Part shown: in pieces, positions 48,423 through 56,944 of the stretch
Layout: every line of letters begins with the position of its first letter
How positions within the stretch are numbered: position 1 is the first letter of the stretch
Origin: Bdellovibrio bacteriovorus str. Tiberius
GTDB lineage: Bacteria; Bdellovibrionota; Bdellovibrionia; Bdellovibrionales; Bdellovibrionaceae
Direction: 5' to 3'
Length of the DNA: 64,000 nucleotides
Assembly (NCBI RefSeq): GCF_000317895.1
Contig: NC_019567.1
Location: 186,001-250,000 of the forward strand
The notes under the pieces: generated by a model
Databases searched by the model: none
What the model was told of the DNA's origin: nothing
What the model saw: the letters and a program-made list of their open reading frames with translations, nothing else
Program-made: the position numbers and the translations under genes

Positions 48423-49262
48423 TTAGCCAAAGAATTTATAAGAAAGAGCTTTTACCAGCGAGTCCTCAGTCGGTCCCATAATGTATGAGTCCGTGATGCC
48501 CTTACCTGTGAGATAATGCATGACCTTTTGTCGTTCTCGCCTTGGGATGCTGAACTTCAATGTTACGTCCTGTGCCTTATCATTCTTGGTGAGTACAAGT
48601 TCGTGCTGAGCGAAACTTTGAATGGATCCTGCTTTGGTAAGGCAAACCGTATATTCACTTTTTTGATTTTCATGGCGAGGGTGTATATCCAGAGTATTAC
48701 CAATACTTAGAATCCTGGGACTCGAAGAGTTCACAATTTTTCCCCAGTTTAAGTACTCTAACAAAACATAGATAGAAACAAAGTCGCTATCAGATTGATC
48801 TCTAAAAGCAAAAAATGCCGCTATGTCATGAGATTGCGACCAATCCAATAATGGTGATGGAAAACTATGATGGCGTAAATAGGCAAGTGCCGGAATATAT
48901 TTGTGAATATTTTCAGGCGTAAGAATTAAGTCAAAATCAGCAATATCGCCTAGGTCATGAAATATCGGAGCGGAAGGAAAGCTCTGACAAATTTCCCTAC
49001 AGGCCATTTTAGCTATTGATAAATATTCTACTATTGGCGTCTCTGATCTACCACTGGCTCTATTCAATGTTGAGTCGAGCGACCAATTTGAGTTGGCATG
49101 ACCCCTAAAAAGCGGTGGAGATACATATGTAGATCCTTGCTCCTCTTTTAAGGATTGAAGAGTTGTGCTCAGTCTATCCATTTCTTGCTGGAAATCTTCC
49201 CAGGAATTAACTTCATTAAACGTTTCAAAAGGTATTTCGATAGTTTTTTTAAATCTCTCCAT
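48423..49262 (-). CDS. FRG-domain protein
   Basis: This protein of 279 residues carries the FRG domain: the LFRGHANSNWSLDSTLNR segment (51-68) and HHSFPSPLLDWSQSHDIAAFFAF (131-153) are its hallmarks. FRG proteins are of unknown activity but are often found in phage-defence islands and near toxin-like genes. The ATG lies 5 bp after the stop of the GIY-YIG gene, so these form one operon. Confidence 0.85.
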   Translation of the reverse strand: MERFKKTIEIPFETFNEVNSWEDFQQEMDRLSTTLQSLKEEQGSTYVSPPLFRGHANSNWSLDSTLNRASGRSETPIVEYLSIAKMACREICQSFPSAPIFHDLGDIADFDLILTPENIHKYIPALAYLRHHSFPSPLLDWSQSHDIAAFFAFRDQSDSDFVSIYVLLEYLNWGKIVNSSSPRILSIGNTLDIHPRHENQKSEYTVCLTKAGSIQSFAQHELVLTKNDKAQDVTLKFSIPRRERQKVMHYLTGKGITDSYIMGPTEDSLVKALSYKFFG

Positions 49263-49267
49263 GGAGG

Positions 49268-50167
49268 CTAAGCTGCTTCTTCCAGCTCACATTCAAAGAG
49301 TGGTTTTCCATCAGAGACCCGTTTCCAGTCGGTACGTCCGTTAGTTTGACCACCTCTCACAACGGCTGCCGCTGCTGATGGAGATTTAAACTCCATGTCC
49401 TGAGTTGTTTCCAGGAAGTTTGGATTTTGAGAGGGTCTAACAGCCTTTGAATTTGTTATTTGTTGCCACAATCCAAAGTAGCTGTGACTTTTGAAGCTGT
49501 CTCTTGCGCTTTTCCGTATCGGCGAGCCAGCCTTGAGAACAAATGATCCATCGGTAACGTGCATCAGCGCCTTCTGGTTTTCGCCATCATCAGAAAGATC
49601 TTTTGGGAGGGTTAGATAGTATGTTGGGGCATCTCCCGTGTATTGTATCGGATCATCCATGCGTTTTTCCGTCAGAAACAATCCGAATCCTAAAGTCTCA
49701 AGTACAAATATCATATTTGCCAAAAATTCTTCCATCGCGCAGACATCAGGCTCAGGAAGCTTAGATCCAGATGGCATATCTTCGTTCATTACTTTCAGCG
49801 ACGAGACGGAAAGTTTCGCCAAGCGTACGAGTCTCTCTTCCAAGTATCTGACATGTGCCTTAGTTAAATCACGACTGACAAATACTATGAAATTTTCCCA
49901 CCAGTCTTTTTTCGCGTGCTGAATAATTCGCTTAGAAGAAGAGTCGGTTTCTCCGATGTAAATTTTTGTGAGGTCTGAGTCCTCGTCGTCATGTAGTAGC
50001 AAATAAATACCAGTTTCCTCTAATTCAGAGATATCTCTCATTTGCTTCAAGTGACTTCTATTTCCCATAAACGCTTTGCCAGTCCAATTTACGATTTCAA
50101 TGCTCTTGAGGGATCTGGCATTAAGTCCGCGAACATAAATTTTTAAAGTTTTGCCGATTATATTCAT
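49268..50167 (-). CDS. GIY-YIG nuclease-like protein with C-terminal DUF4357
   Basis: This protein of 299 residues has a GIY-YIG-type nuclease domain (Gly53-Ile-Tyr, Tyr70-Ile-Gly, Arg near 80) and a C-terminal DUF4357 segment (SPSAAAAVVRGGQTNGRTDWKR) with a modified-base/DNA-binding look. The two are often fused in defence-related nucleases. No ribosome site is obvious before the ATG. It is first in the minus-strand operon, divergent from the methyltransferase gene. Confidence 0.75.
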   Translation of the reverse strand: MNIIGKTLKIYVRGLNARSLKSIEIVNWTGKAFMGNRSHLKQMRDISELEETGIYLLLHDDEDSDLTKIYIGETDSSSKRIIQHAKKDWWENFIVFVSRDLTKAHVRYLEERLVRLAKLSVSSLKVMNEDMPSGSKLPEPDVCAMEEFLANMIFVLETLGFGLFLTEKRMDDPIQYTGDAPTYYLTLPKDLSDDGENQKALMHVTDGSFVLKAGSPIRKSARDSFKSHSYFGLWQQITNSKAVRPSQNPNFLETTQDMEFKSPSAAAAVVRGGQTNGRTDWKRVSDGKPLFECELEEAA

Positions 50168-50305
50168 TAAGTTTTGATCGGTAATTTCACGTCTTTTTGG
50201 AGTACTGAAAACATAGACATTGGTAAAGAACGTCTAGTTAAAGCTGTTCAGAATTAAACAAATTTCTTATTTCAGGACCTATTTTAGACTTGAATCCCGT
50301 TACTT

Positions 50306-50352
50306 AAGGAGGGCATTAAACAGATAAGAAATCCACGTACTTACGCGTGGAG
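50306..50352 (+). promoter_or_regulatory. Leader with strong orphan ribosome site and ribosome-site hairpin
   Basis: AAGGAGG at 50306-50312 is followed by no canonical start codon at the right distance. A 6-bp stem (50332-50337 with 50346-50351, 8-base loop) holds the GTGGAG that serves the methyltransferase ATG at 50358. The hairpin could hide that ribosome site. An ATT at 50315 would open a very short frame overlapping the start, which is only speculation. Confidence 0.4.
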
Positions 50353-50357
50353 TAAAC

Positions 50358-51803
50358 ATGGAAAAAAATAAAGTTAATAAAGCCCAGGGAATGTACCCAA
50401 CACCAATATCTCTCGTCAAAAAAAGCGTGCATCTATCTTTCTCCAAGTCAGATTTAAAAAAAGACTACTATCTGATCGAGCCTGGTGCCGGTACGGGAAA
50501 TTATGTTATTGGCTATTGGGAGTGTGCTTTTGCTGCTTTAGATAAGCGTAGTATGGAAAGGCTAGTTGCCAACACAATCTGTTTCGAAAATCATAAAGAA
50601 ACTTTCGGCATCCTTAAGTCTGAAACTGAAAAATGGCTTAGGTCTAAGAATATCGCTAGTCGTCCTAGTCTGATAAAAGACAACTTTCTGCTTTCAGCAG
50701 GCAAGCACATTAAAACGAACAAACCAATTTTTGTAATTGGGAATCCTGCTTGGGATGAATACACGACAAGAAAACATGACGAGACAAATATTACTGAAAT
50801 TAAAGAAATAAGAAATGAACGCAATAAAGAGCACGAGTACTTTCGTAGTCTAGGGCACAAGAATGTTTATCAGTCATTTCTTCACGTCATTTTCTCACTT
50901 TCTTCCGCTGAGCTTACTTTGTCATTTGTGCTTCCAAGACAATTTCTTGGGGATAAATCAAGTTCGGAATTACGTAAAGAAATGCTGAGCAGTGGAGTCG
51001 TCAAGATTAACTCGTTCAAAAACAAGGACAATCCTGAATACGAATTTGAGTGTGTCGATAAGAATTTCGAAATTATCCTCCTGACTTATAAACGTACTTC
51101 ACACAGAAAATCAGAAAACCTTTTTGTATGCAGAGGTCTTGAGAGAACTTATTTTTCGATTTCTGCTATCGGAGAGGATGCTACTATTCCTTGCCCAAGT
51201 TCAAATGAAGAAATTGAGTTAAACGCTGACTTACTATCAAGGCATTCTCTTGAAGAGTGGGCTGATCGTTATGGGGTAGAGATCTCCATGGGGAAAGTAA
51301 AACACTACGAAGCGGGATATAACAAAGCTTTGTCAGGAAAGACCATTTCTCCCTATGATGTTCATTCTGGAAAGACATTAAAGTTGGTACTTAATAAAAT
51401 TCTTCCCAACTCTAATAGAAAAATCAAAGCTGCATTGGTTTCAAGCAATAAAGATGTCAATGAGTCGTTGGTTGAGATCAGTTGTCCGAACCAAGAAGTT
51501 CTTCATTATCTCTATTTGATGCTAAACTCTAAAGCAATTGACTCGGCATTAAGAAGTCTTGTCAGTAATATCAACCTAAACATTTTCAGATTGCTTTCGC
51601 TGCCAATTCCAGCTCCAGACGAAGTAGCGCTTAGACAATCTCGGAAATTGGTTGATCGGATTCTCAAAGACTCAATCGATCCAAACCGCGGAAGCCAAGA
51701 AATGTCTGAAAAGGTATTTGGCGTGCGTGCTAGCAAGCTAAAAATGCTTGAGGGGATCTACTTCGATCACGCTTACGGAAAAGATTTAGAGAAAGCAGCT
51801 TAA
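50358..51803 (+). CDS. Adenine-specific DNA methyltransferase-like protein
   Basis: This protein of 481 residues has the SAM-binding motif I PGAGTGNY near 42 and a motif IV-like segment VIGNPAWDEY near 128. The catalytic motif is normally (N/D/S)PP(Y/F/W); here the second Pro is Ala. The remainder (target-recognition-like region, ending with LSLPIPAPDEV where specificity domains often contact DNA) fits a gamma-class N6-adenine enzyme. It begins an operon with mcrB (3 bp gap) and mcrC. Whether it is catalytically active is uncertain. Confidence 0.75.
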   Translation: MEKNKVNKAQGMYPTPISLVKKSVHLSFSKSDLKKDYYLIEPGAGTGNYVIGYWECAFAALDKRSMERLVANTICFENHKETFGILKSETEKWLRSKNIASRPSLIKDNFLLSAGKHIKTNKPIFVIGNPAWDEYTTRKHDETNITEIKEIRNERNKEHEYFRSLGHKNVYQSFLHVIFSLSSAELTLSFVLPRQFLGDKSSSELRKEMLSSGVVKINSFKNKDNPEYEFECVDKNFEIILLTYKRTSHRKSENLFVCRGLERTYFSISAIGEDATIPCPSSNEEIELNADLLSRHSLEEWADRYGVEISMGKVKHYEAGYNKALSGKTISPYDVHSGKTLKLVLNKILPNSNRKIKAALVSSNKDVNESLVEISCPNQEVLHYLYLMLNSKAIDSALRSLVSNINLNIFRLLSLPIPAPDEVALRQSRKLVDRILKDSIDPNRGSQEMSEKVFGVRASKLKMLEGIYFDHAYGKDLEKAA

Positions 51804-51805
51804 GA

Positions 51806-53485
51806 ATGGCCAAAAAGAAAAAGAAAGATTACCAGATTTCTAATGAGGCACATCTCTTTGGGATGGCTCTTGCCTTCTTAAAGGAAAATAATGGAATTTC
51901 AAGATCAGAATTTCCGGGGAAATTTATTTCTTATTTGGAAGCAAATAAATTTTTGCTTCCAGATGACCTAAAGCTTCGGGGAGACCTAGGGCTGTCCAGA
52001 GAAACCGAAAAAGCAATTGAAGTGAATGTTCGTAATCTCTACTCAAGCCATACAACCCTTTTTAAAACTGGGCAAGTTGTCGAAAAAGGTGGAGCTTTCT
52101 ATCTTGCGGCTGTGGCGGCAGGAGCGACGAAGAAAAATGAGTCATTTTCTGTGCGAAATTCCGACATGGAAAACGTAATCTATTATGGTCCTCCAGGGAC
52201 GGGTAAGACCTATCTCGCAAAACGTCAGAATCCTGGTGCAGAGCCAACTTTAATTCAGTTTCACTCTTCTTACACTTATGAGCATTTCATACAGGGAGAG
52301 CGGCTTGTCTCAATCGGTGATCATCGAACTACTCAGATTGTCGATGGTCCACTAATGATTTGCTATCGACGGGCAACTGACACGCCAGTCAGAACCAAAG
52401 TTTGTGGACGAATACATGAGGAAAGGAAAGATGAAACAGAGATCATTTTTCCTACCGGATTACTTTCTAGATATGGGATCAACGATCCAGAAGATTTATT
52501 GGTGTCCTTCGATCCTGGCGATGAAGATGGTTTTTTGGAACCTTTTGAGCTACTCGGTGCCTCCGCAAAATTCAATAAAGAGTCTCTGCCTAAGAATTTG
52601 ATCTCCAAGAATGGAGATTTAATTGAAGTCGAGTTTAAATCGGCCTCGTGGGTGAATAAGAGCCCCCAACTTCTAATCGTCGATGAAATTAATAGAGCTG
52701 ATGCCTCAAGAGTATTCGGTGAACTAATGACTGCGCTGGCAGATATTGATGATGATGGAAACTCACAACCAATTGCACTTCAATATAGTGGTGAAAAGTT
52801 TCGTTGGCCAGATAATCTAAGAATGATCGGAACGATGAATAGCGCTGATAGATCTATTGGTGAAATTGATCAGGCGATGAAAAGAAGATTTAAAATTATT
52901 GAATGTCCTCCTCGTCCGGATCTTCTAAAGACTGAGGAAATAAGAAAAATTCGTCGTGCGATTGATGAGATTTCTCATGAGGTAGACCTCGCAAAGCTTA
53001 AGAAGAATGTAAAATCAGACATTAAAATCGATAAAGCGACTTGTGATAGCATCATTGATTTCTATAATAAGATTTGCGATTCCTTTGTCGGAAATCCTGA
53101 GTACCTCATTCCCTTGCCAAGCATGTCCCTTATGGCGCTTCACGACGTCTTAGATCTTCACAAAGACTCAATATTCGCTGTCGAGCGAAAGAAGATAGGC
53201 CATAGTTTTCATATGGAAGTATCTCAGTCCATTGCAGAAAAAATTGTGACGGCTATACATCAGGGAGAAATAAGCGAAAAGTTAATGAACGAAGATTTTG
53301 CGAAGTCTCTTAGGGCTTACTACGAAGAGTTTGTATCGCAGGAAATCAAGCCACAGGTTGCGTCAATTTGTTTGGAAAATGATCTTACAATCAAAGAAAT
53401 TATTAAGTCGTGGTCACAGCGTGAAAAAGAAAGCTTGAAGTCATATTTGGGAAAATCCGTAAGTGATAAAGCAGCTAAAGTCTAA
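51806..53485 (+). CDS. mcrB: McrB-type AAA+ GTPase
   Basis: This protein of 559 residues has an N-terminal domain (about 1-120, DNA-recognition region), then the McrB AAA+ domain: Walker A GPPGTGKT near 127-134, Walker B LIVDEINRA near 288, the signature GTMNSADR near 342, and the Arg finger in KRRF near 358. McrB hexamers use GTP to drive DNA translocation and call the McrC nuclease. It overlaps the McrC frame by 23 bp. Confidence 0.9.
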   Translation: MAKKKKKDYQISNEAHLFGMALAFLKENNGISRSEFPGKFISYLEANKFLLPDDLKLRGDLGLSRETEKAIEVNVRNLYSSHTTLFKTGQVVEKGGAFYLAAVAAGATKKNESFSVRNSDMENVIYYGPPGTGKTYLAKRQNPGAEPTLIQFHSSYTYEHFIQGERLVSIGDHRTTQIVDGPLMICYRRATDTPVRTKVCGRIHEERKDETEIIFPTGLLSRYGINDPEDLLVSFDPGDEDGFLEPFELLGASAKFNKESLPKNLISKNGDLIEVEFKSASWVNKSPQLLIVDEINRADASRVFGELMTALADIDDDGNSQPIALQYSGEKFRWPDNLRMIGTMNSADRSIGEIDQAMKRRFKIIECPPRPDLLKTEEIRKIRRAIDEISHEVDLAKLKKNVKSDIKIDKATCDSIIDFYNKICDSFVGNPEYLIPLPSMSLMALHDVLDLHKDSIFAVERKKIGHSFHMEVSQSIAEKIVTAIHQGEISEKLMNEDFAKSLRAYYEEFVSQEIKPQVASICLENDLTIKEIIKSWSQREKESLKSYLGKSVSDKAAKV

Positions 53486-54857
53486 ACTTAGTCAAAGTGC
53501 GCTGGAGCATGAATATGCTGGGATAGACCAAGACGGTGTTTATCTGCCAAAGTCGCTCAAGATGCTGTCTGGTGAAGATCTGAGAACGGCATTGCGTGGT
53601 GTTCAGTGCGCCTGGCAGAGGACTACGATGGGTAAAGGCATTTACTCAACCGACTCTGTAACCACCGATGCGTGCACTCATAAAGAATTTCTGGAGTTCC
53701 TAGTTTTGGTTTGGTTACGCCGATTCAATTTTGTGTTAGCACAGCACTTAAATCCTATTTTTGTCAGAGTAAGCAAGTCTCAAAATTTTTGTCTTGGATA
53801 TGTTGATTATTCAAAGTTCGAAATTGAGAGCGAACTCGGGCAGACAGCATTCAATTGCGTATACAGTGAACTTACTTTTGATCGCGCGGAGTTTAGAGTA
53901 ATCAAAGATGGCTATGTCCAATTTGTTAATCATTTAATCGCGCTAGGCCTCAATACGAAGTCGATTGTGCGAGAATGTACGAATGGACTTCAAATTGTGA
54001 AAGACATTCCGAAGTCATCTGATCCGATTTCAAATGCGCATAATGTTCGTCTAAGATCTGGGATAGATATTATGAAGAACCCCAGTTCTATCGAGCTACC
54101 AGTTAAGATGATGAGCCTCACAGAAGTGATCGATTTTTTTTCTCACTATCTGATGTATGGAATTAAAGGTGTTTCTAAGGACAAGTTTCGCTTCAAAGGC
54201 CTGCTTTTTAATCTGAACTACTTGCTTGAAATAGTTTTGCGGTGCTCTCTTCGTTCGCTTTATTCAGACTATTCGTTGCAAACTGAAGTTTTTAAAGATG
54301 ATGAAATTAATGAGATACAAGTCATTCGGAATGGACAAGTTGTCAGATATAGAAACATGCGTCCCGACTGTCAGGGCGTTTTCTCTGAATTTCATCCGTC
54401 AGTTCCTAAGAAGTTGGCAAAGGATTTTAAAAACTCAATTTATCTCTTCGATGCTAAACACAAAGTACTAGTGAAAGATCAGCAGGTAGAGGATACAAAA
54501 AGGAACGATTTATATCAGATTGTTTCTTATGCTCGAACACACAATAACAGATTAAGTCTCCAGTCATTTTACGGTTTAGTTTGTCTGGATGAGGTAACCG
54601 GTATTGTTCCTTACGGAGATATCCTTCAAGGGAGATATATTAGATTTGGATCGGACTCTAATGCTCTCACGAACAAAATAATTTACGATGAAAACGAATT
54701 TGATATATTTCAGATTCCAATTAATTTCGCTCAACTCTTATTTGATGTCGGATCGGTGGCAACAAATGAGGAAGTTGATAAAATATTTTTTTTATTTGGA
54801 GTTGAGTTGTTATCTTCTATTCAAGAAACAAAAACTGCTCTGAGGTCTGCAGCTTAA
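53463..54857 (+). CDS. mcrC: McrC-type PD-(D/E)XK nuclease
   Basis: This protein of 464 residues has the McrC-like N-terminal region and a C-terminal nuclease core: MRPDCQGVF near 298, then FDAKHK near 328 (D...DxK) and DLYQIVSYA near 347. Together with the AAA+ partner it should cleave DNA recognised by McrB. It starts at GTG inside the mcrB end. Its last 41 bases overlap the convergent ASCH gene, which is unusual and means no terminator between. Confidence 0.8.
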   Translation: MIKQLKSKLSQSALEHEYAGIDQDGVYLPKSLKMLSGEDLRTALRGVQCAWQRTTMGKGIYSTDSVTTDACTHKEFLEFLVLVWLRRFNFVLAQHLNPIFVRVSKSQNFCLGYVDYSKFEIESELGQTAFNCVYSELTFDRAEFRVIKDGYVQFVNHLIALGLNTKSIVRECTNGLQIVKDIPKSSDPISNAHNVRLRSGIDIMKNPSSIELPVKMMSLTEVIDFFSHYLMYGIKGVSKDKFRFKGLLFNLNYLLEIVLRCSLRSLYSDYSLQTEVFKDDEINEIQVIRNGQVVRYRNMRPDCQGVFSEFHPSVPKKLAKDFKNSIYLFDAKHKVLVKDQQVEDTKRNDLYQIVSYARTHNNRLSLQSFYGLVCLDEVTGIVPYGDILQGRYIRFGSDSNALTNKIIYDENEFDIFQIPINFAQLLFDVGSVATNEEVDKIFFLFGVELLSSIQETKTALRSAA

Positions 54858-55242
54858 TAGAGTTTGTATAAACGATGCCTCGTCTTTTAGAAACGGGTAT
54901 TGACTGCTTAAGTGGATATATTTTTGAAATAGTCCATCCCCATTTATTTTTTTTCTTATCCCACTTCCAATCAGATTTCCGATCTACCAAATGTCGATTT
55001 GAGTCCTTATAAAATGCAGCCTCACTTGTGTATTCAAAACAGGAGTCGAAAATGACTACAGCAATCGCACGCGCTGAGAAATTTCCCACACTACCTGGCG
55101 TCTCAATAAGCCACATTGGAATATTGAGATACTTTTTGGGGATGGGGTAAAATCTTGTTTCTACAGTTTTATTTCCAAGCCTTATTTCTTGAGAAATTGG
55201 ATACTGTATATTTAATCCTGGAAGAGTTATTTCCTTTTTCAT
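54817..55242 (-). CDS. ASCH-domain protein
   Basis: This protein of 141 residues has the ASCH signature G-x-K-x-x-E-x-R (LGNKTVETR, 22-30), then a strand with ETPGS...ARAIAVVIF and Trp residues late (WGWTI), as in PUA-like ASCH folds that bind RNA or modified nucleotides. Its ATG follows directly on the radical SAM stop (TAA then ATG), so they are coupled. Its 3' end overlaps the end of mcrC by 41 bp. Confidence 0.75.
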   Translation of the reverse strand: MKKEITLPGLNIQYPISQEIRLGNKTVETRFYPIPKKYLNIPMWLIETPGSVGNFSARAIAVVIFDSCFEYTSEAAFYKDSNRHLVDRKSDWKWDKKKNKWGWTISKIYPLKQSIPVSKRRGIVYTNSIKLQTSEQFLFLE

Positions 55243-56613
55243 TTATAGACTAGGACCATCCCCAAGAGGTCGGTGTAAACTTTCTTCGGAAACTGGAAGC
55301 TGCGACTTATGAGCGGTAAATTTTAAGCGAGTCTCGAATGGTATATCTCGACTGTTGGTATGAAATGCCGGAACTCTATCTTTGATATTGCAGCAATCTT
55401 TTTTGTTTGACCAAAGATCCTGGTCTTTCCAAAAATGATTTTCTCCGTTGCCAATATAACATGTGGTAAACTGCACATTGCTTTGCTGGCATCTTTTTTT
55501 GATCTGTTCATAATAATAACGAATTTCGTTGTCGCTAAAGTGAAAATCACGTTTAGATTTTCGCACCTCATCCGTATAGAAGTTTCGTAGCCCAAATCCT
55601 GTAGCCTTTTCCAATTGAGTTAGCGAGTAGGTACTAAATCTTCCAAACCCTGCCAAGATCGACTTCACACCTGATGCGGCCATTTCATCGACCATATCGA
55701 AAGAGAAATAGTCAAATTTTGGAGTTTCATCTGTTTTTTGGAAGTTCGCATCCGTAAAGTACCCATCTGGATGGATTGGGAAAACTGGATTTATTCGGAT
55801 AGTCGTCCAGTATCCAGCCTCGCTAATTTTTTTAATGGCAGCGAGACGTCTTTTGGCAGAGGGCGCACCAGGCTCAATCTTTTTATTCATTTCATCATTG
55901 GTGGATGAAATGCTGAACTGGATTGATGTTAGTTTCGGATCAATCAAGGACATATATTCATCTGTTGCTACTAAGTCTGAGCGCGTGAAGATTACATATG
56001 GATAGTTATAATGTTTTAGGATCTTTAGAAGATGCTGAGTTACTTTATACTTTTGATCCATCCACATGAATGAGTCACTCATAGAGCCAATTCGGAGAGG
56101 AATCCTTTTTTCTAGTATTGGTCGCCATTTTGAAGTTTTGTCGGTTTCAAATACTGTGTAGAAGACATTGTGAATTTCGTTAATATTTAAAGGTACTGGA
56201 AAGGGGTTGTTCCAGTAACCATGTACAGTCAATTGCGCTTTGGCATAACAGTAAACGCAGTTATGAACGCATCCTCTTCCGTACGTGTCGATTTCGAATG
56301 CGTACAGGCATTGTTGGCAAGTCGCGTGTGAATTGACGACTTTGAATGGAGTTTTAAAAAGAATGCCACCACGAATATCGACTTTTTTGCTTCTAATCTC
56401 TAAGTCTTTTATAGGCGTCCAATCGTAAGTGTCTTTGAACGATGATTTAGCAATTAATTTGCTTTCCTCGTCTTGAAGGTCATCAGTAATTGGAGTGTCC
56501 GATACAAAATCACCCGTGATTTTTAATCCTCTATGCAGATCGAGATTAATCAGCGAAGCCCCTTTGGATGGGTTGTTGTTTAGGTCGGCGACTGTAAGAT
56601 CATTGTTGTCCAT
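55243..56613 (-). CDS. Radical SAM protein, spore-photoproduct-lyase-like
   Basis: This protein of 456 residues has the radical SAM cluster motif GRGCVHNCVYCYAK (Cys115, Cys119, Cys122; CX3CX2C), a second Cys pair CQQC before it (99, 102), and segments of the SplB/COG1533 family (RIGSMSDSF, VIFTRSDLV, IEPGAPSAKRR, RINPVFPIHPDG). No Cys is present for more than 200 residues after the cluster, so the H-donor Cys of true spore photoproduct lyase (about 43 residues on) is missing. Three more Cys lie near the end (TTCYIGNG, KKDCCN). Start at 56613 follows GAGGAG by 5 bases. It overlaps the small regulator gene by 14 bp and abuts the ASCH gene. Confidence 0.85.
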   Translation of the reverse strand: MDNNDLTVADLNNNPSKGASLINLDLHRGLKITGDFVSDTPITDDLQDEESKLIAKSSFKDTYDWTPIKDLEIRSKKVDIRGGILFKTPFKVVNSHATCQQCLYAFEIDTYGRGCVHNCVYCYAKAQLTVHGYWNNPFPVPLNINEIHNVFYTVFETDKTSKWRPILEKRIPLRIGSMSDSFMWMDQKYKVTQHLLKILKHYNYPYVIFTRSDLVATDEYMSLIDPKLTSIQFSISSTNDEMNKKIEPGAPSAKRRLAAIKKISEAGYWTTIRINPVFPIHPDGYFTDANFQKTDETPKFDYFSFDMVDEMAASGVKSILAGFGRFSTYSLTQLEKATGFGLRNFYTDEVRKSKRDFHFSDNEIRYYYEQIKKRCQQSNVQFTTCYIGNGENHFWKDQDLWSNKKDCCNIKDRVPAFHTNSRDIPFETRLKFTAHKSQLPVSEESLHRPLGDGPSL

Positions 56614-56797
56614 AAATCTCCTCTTTTTGGCTCTTCGGCTTTGCAACTGATTTCAGCTTTAGCGAAGGGTTCTCGATAAAAGACAAAATCGCGTGCCTTG
56701 CCAGCGATGAAAAATCGAAAAAGGAGTTCTGTTTTAGGAACTCCTGAATCAACTTCTCTTCATTTTCGGAAAAACGGATTGCTCTTGTCTTGGCCAT
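56600..56797 (-). CDS. Small ribbon-helix-helix-like regulator
   Basis: This protein of 65 residues starts MAKTRAIRFSENEEKLIQEFL, like CopG/RHH antidote- or repressor-type proteins (strand then two helices). The ATG at 56797 is used; no strong ribosome site is visible. Its end overlaps the radical SAM start by 14 bp, so it leads a three-gene operon with it and the ASCH gene. It may repress its own operon, which is inference. Confidence 0.6.
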   Translation of the reverse strand: MAKTRAIRFSENEEKLIQEFLKQNSFFDFSSLARHAILSFIENPSLKLKSVAKPKSQKEEIYGQQ

Positions 56798-56944
56798 GTG
56801 ACGCCGTATAACAACTGCCTTAATGATGGGCAATTCGTTTGATGGTGTTTTACAAATTTATACGGATCAGGGCTAATGACCAATAGCGTCATACCTGAGG
56901 CTCAATCTAAGCCTATCTATAATGCCCCATTTTGAGGGTGTAAG

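Noticed and set aside
55243-56613. Genuine spore photoproduct lyase
   Set aside because: The donor Cys position has no Cys, and the host has no spores. Only the family call is kept.
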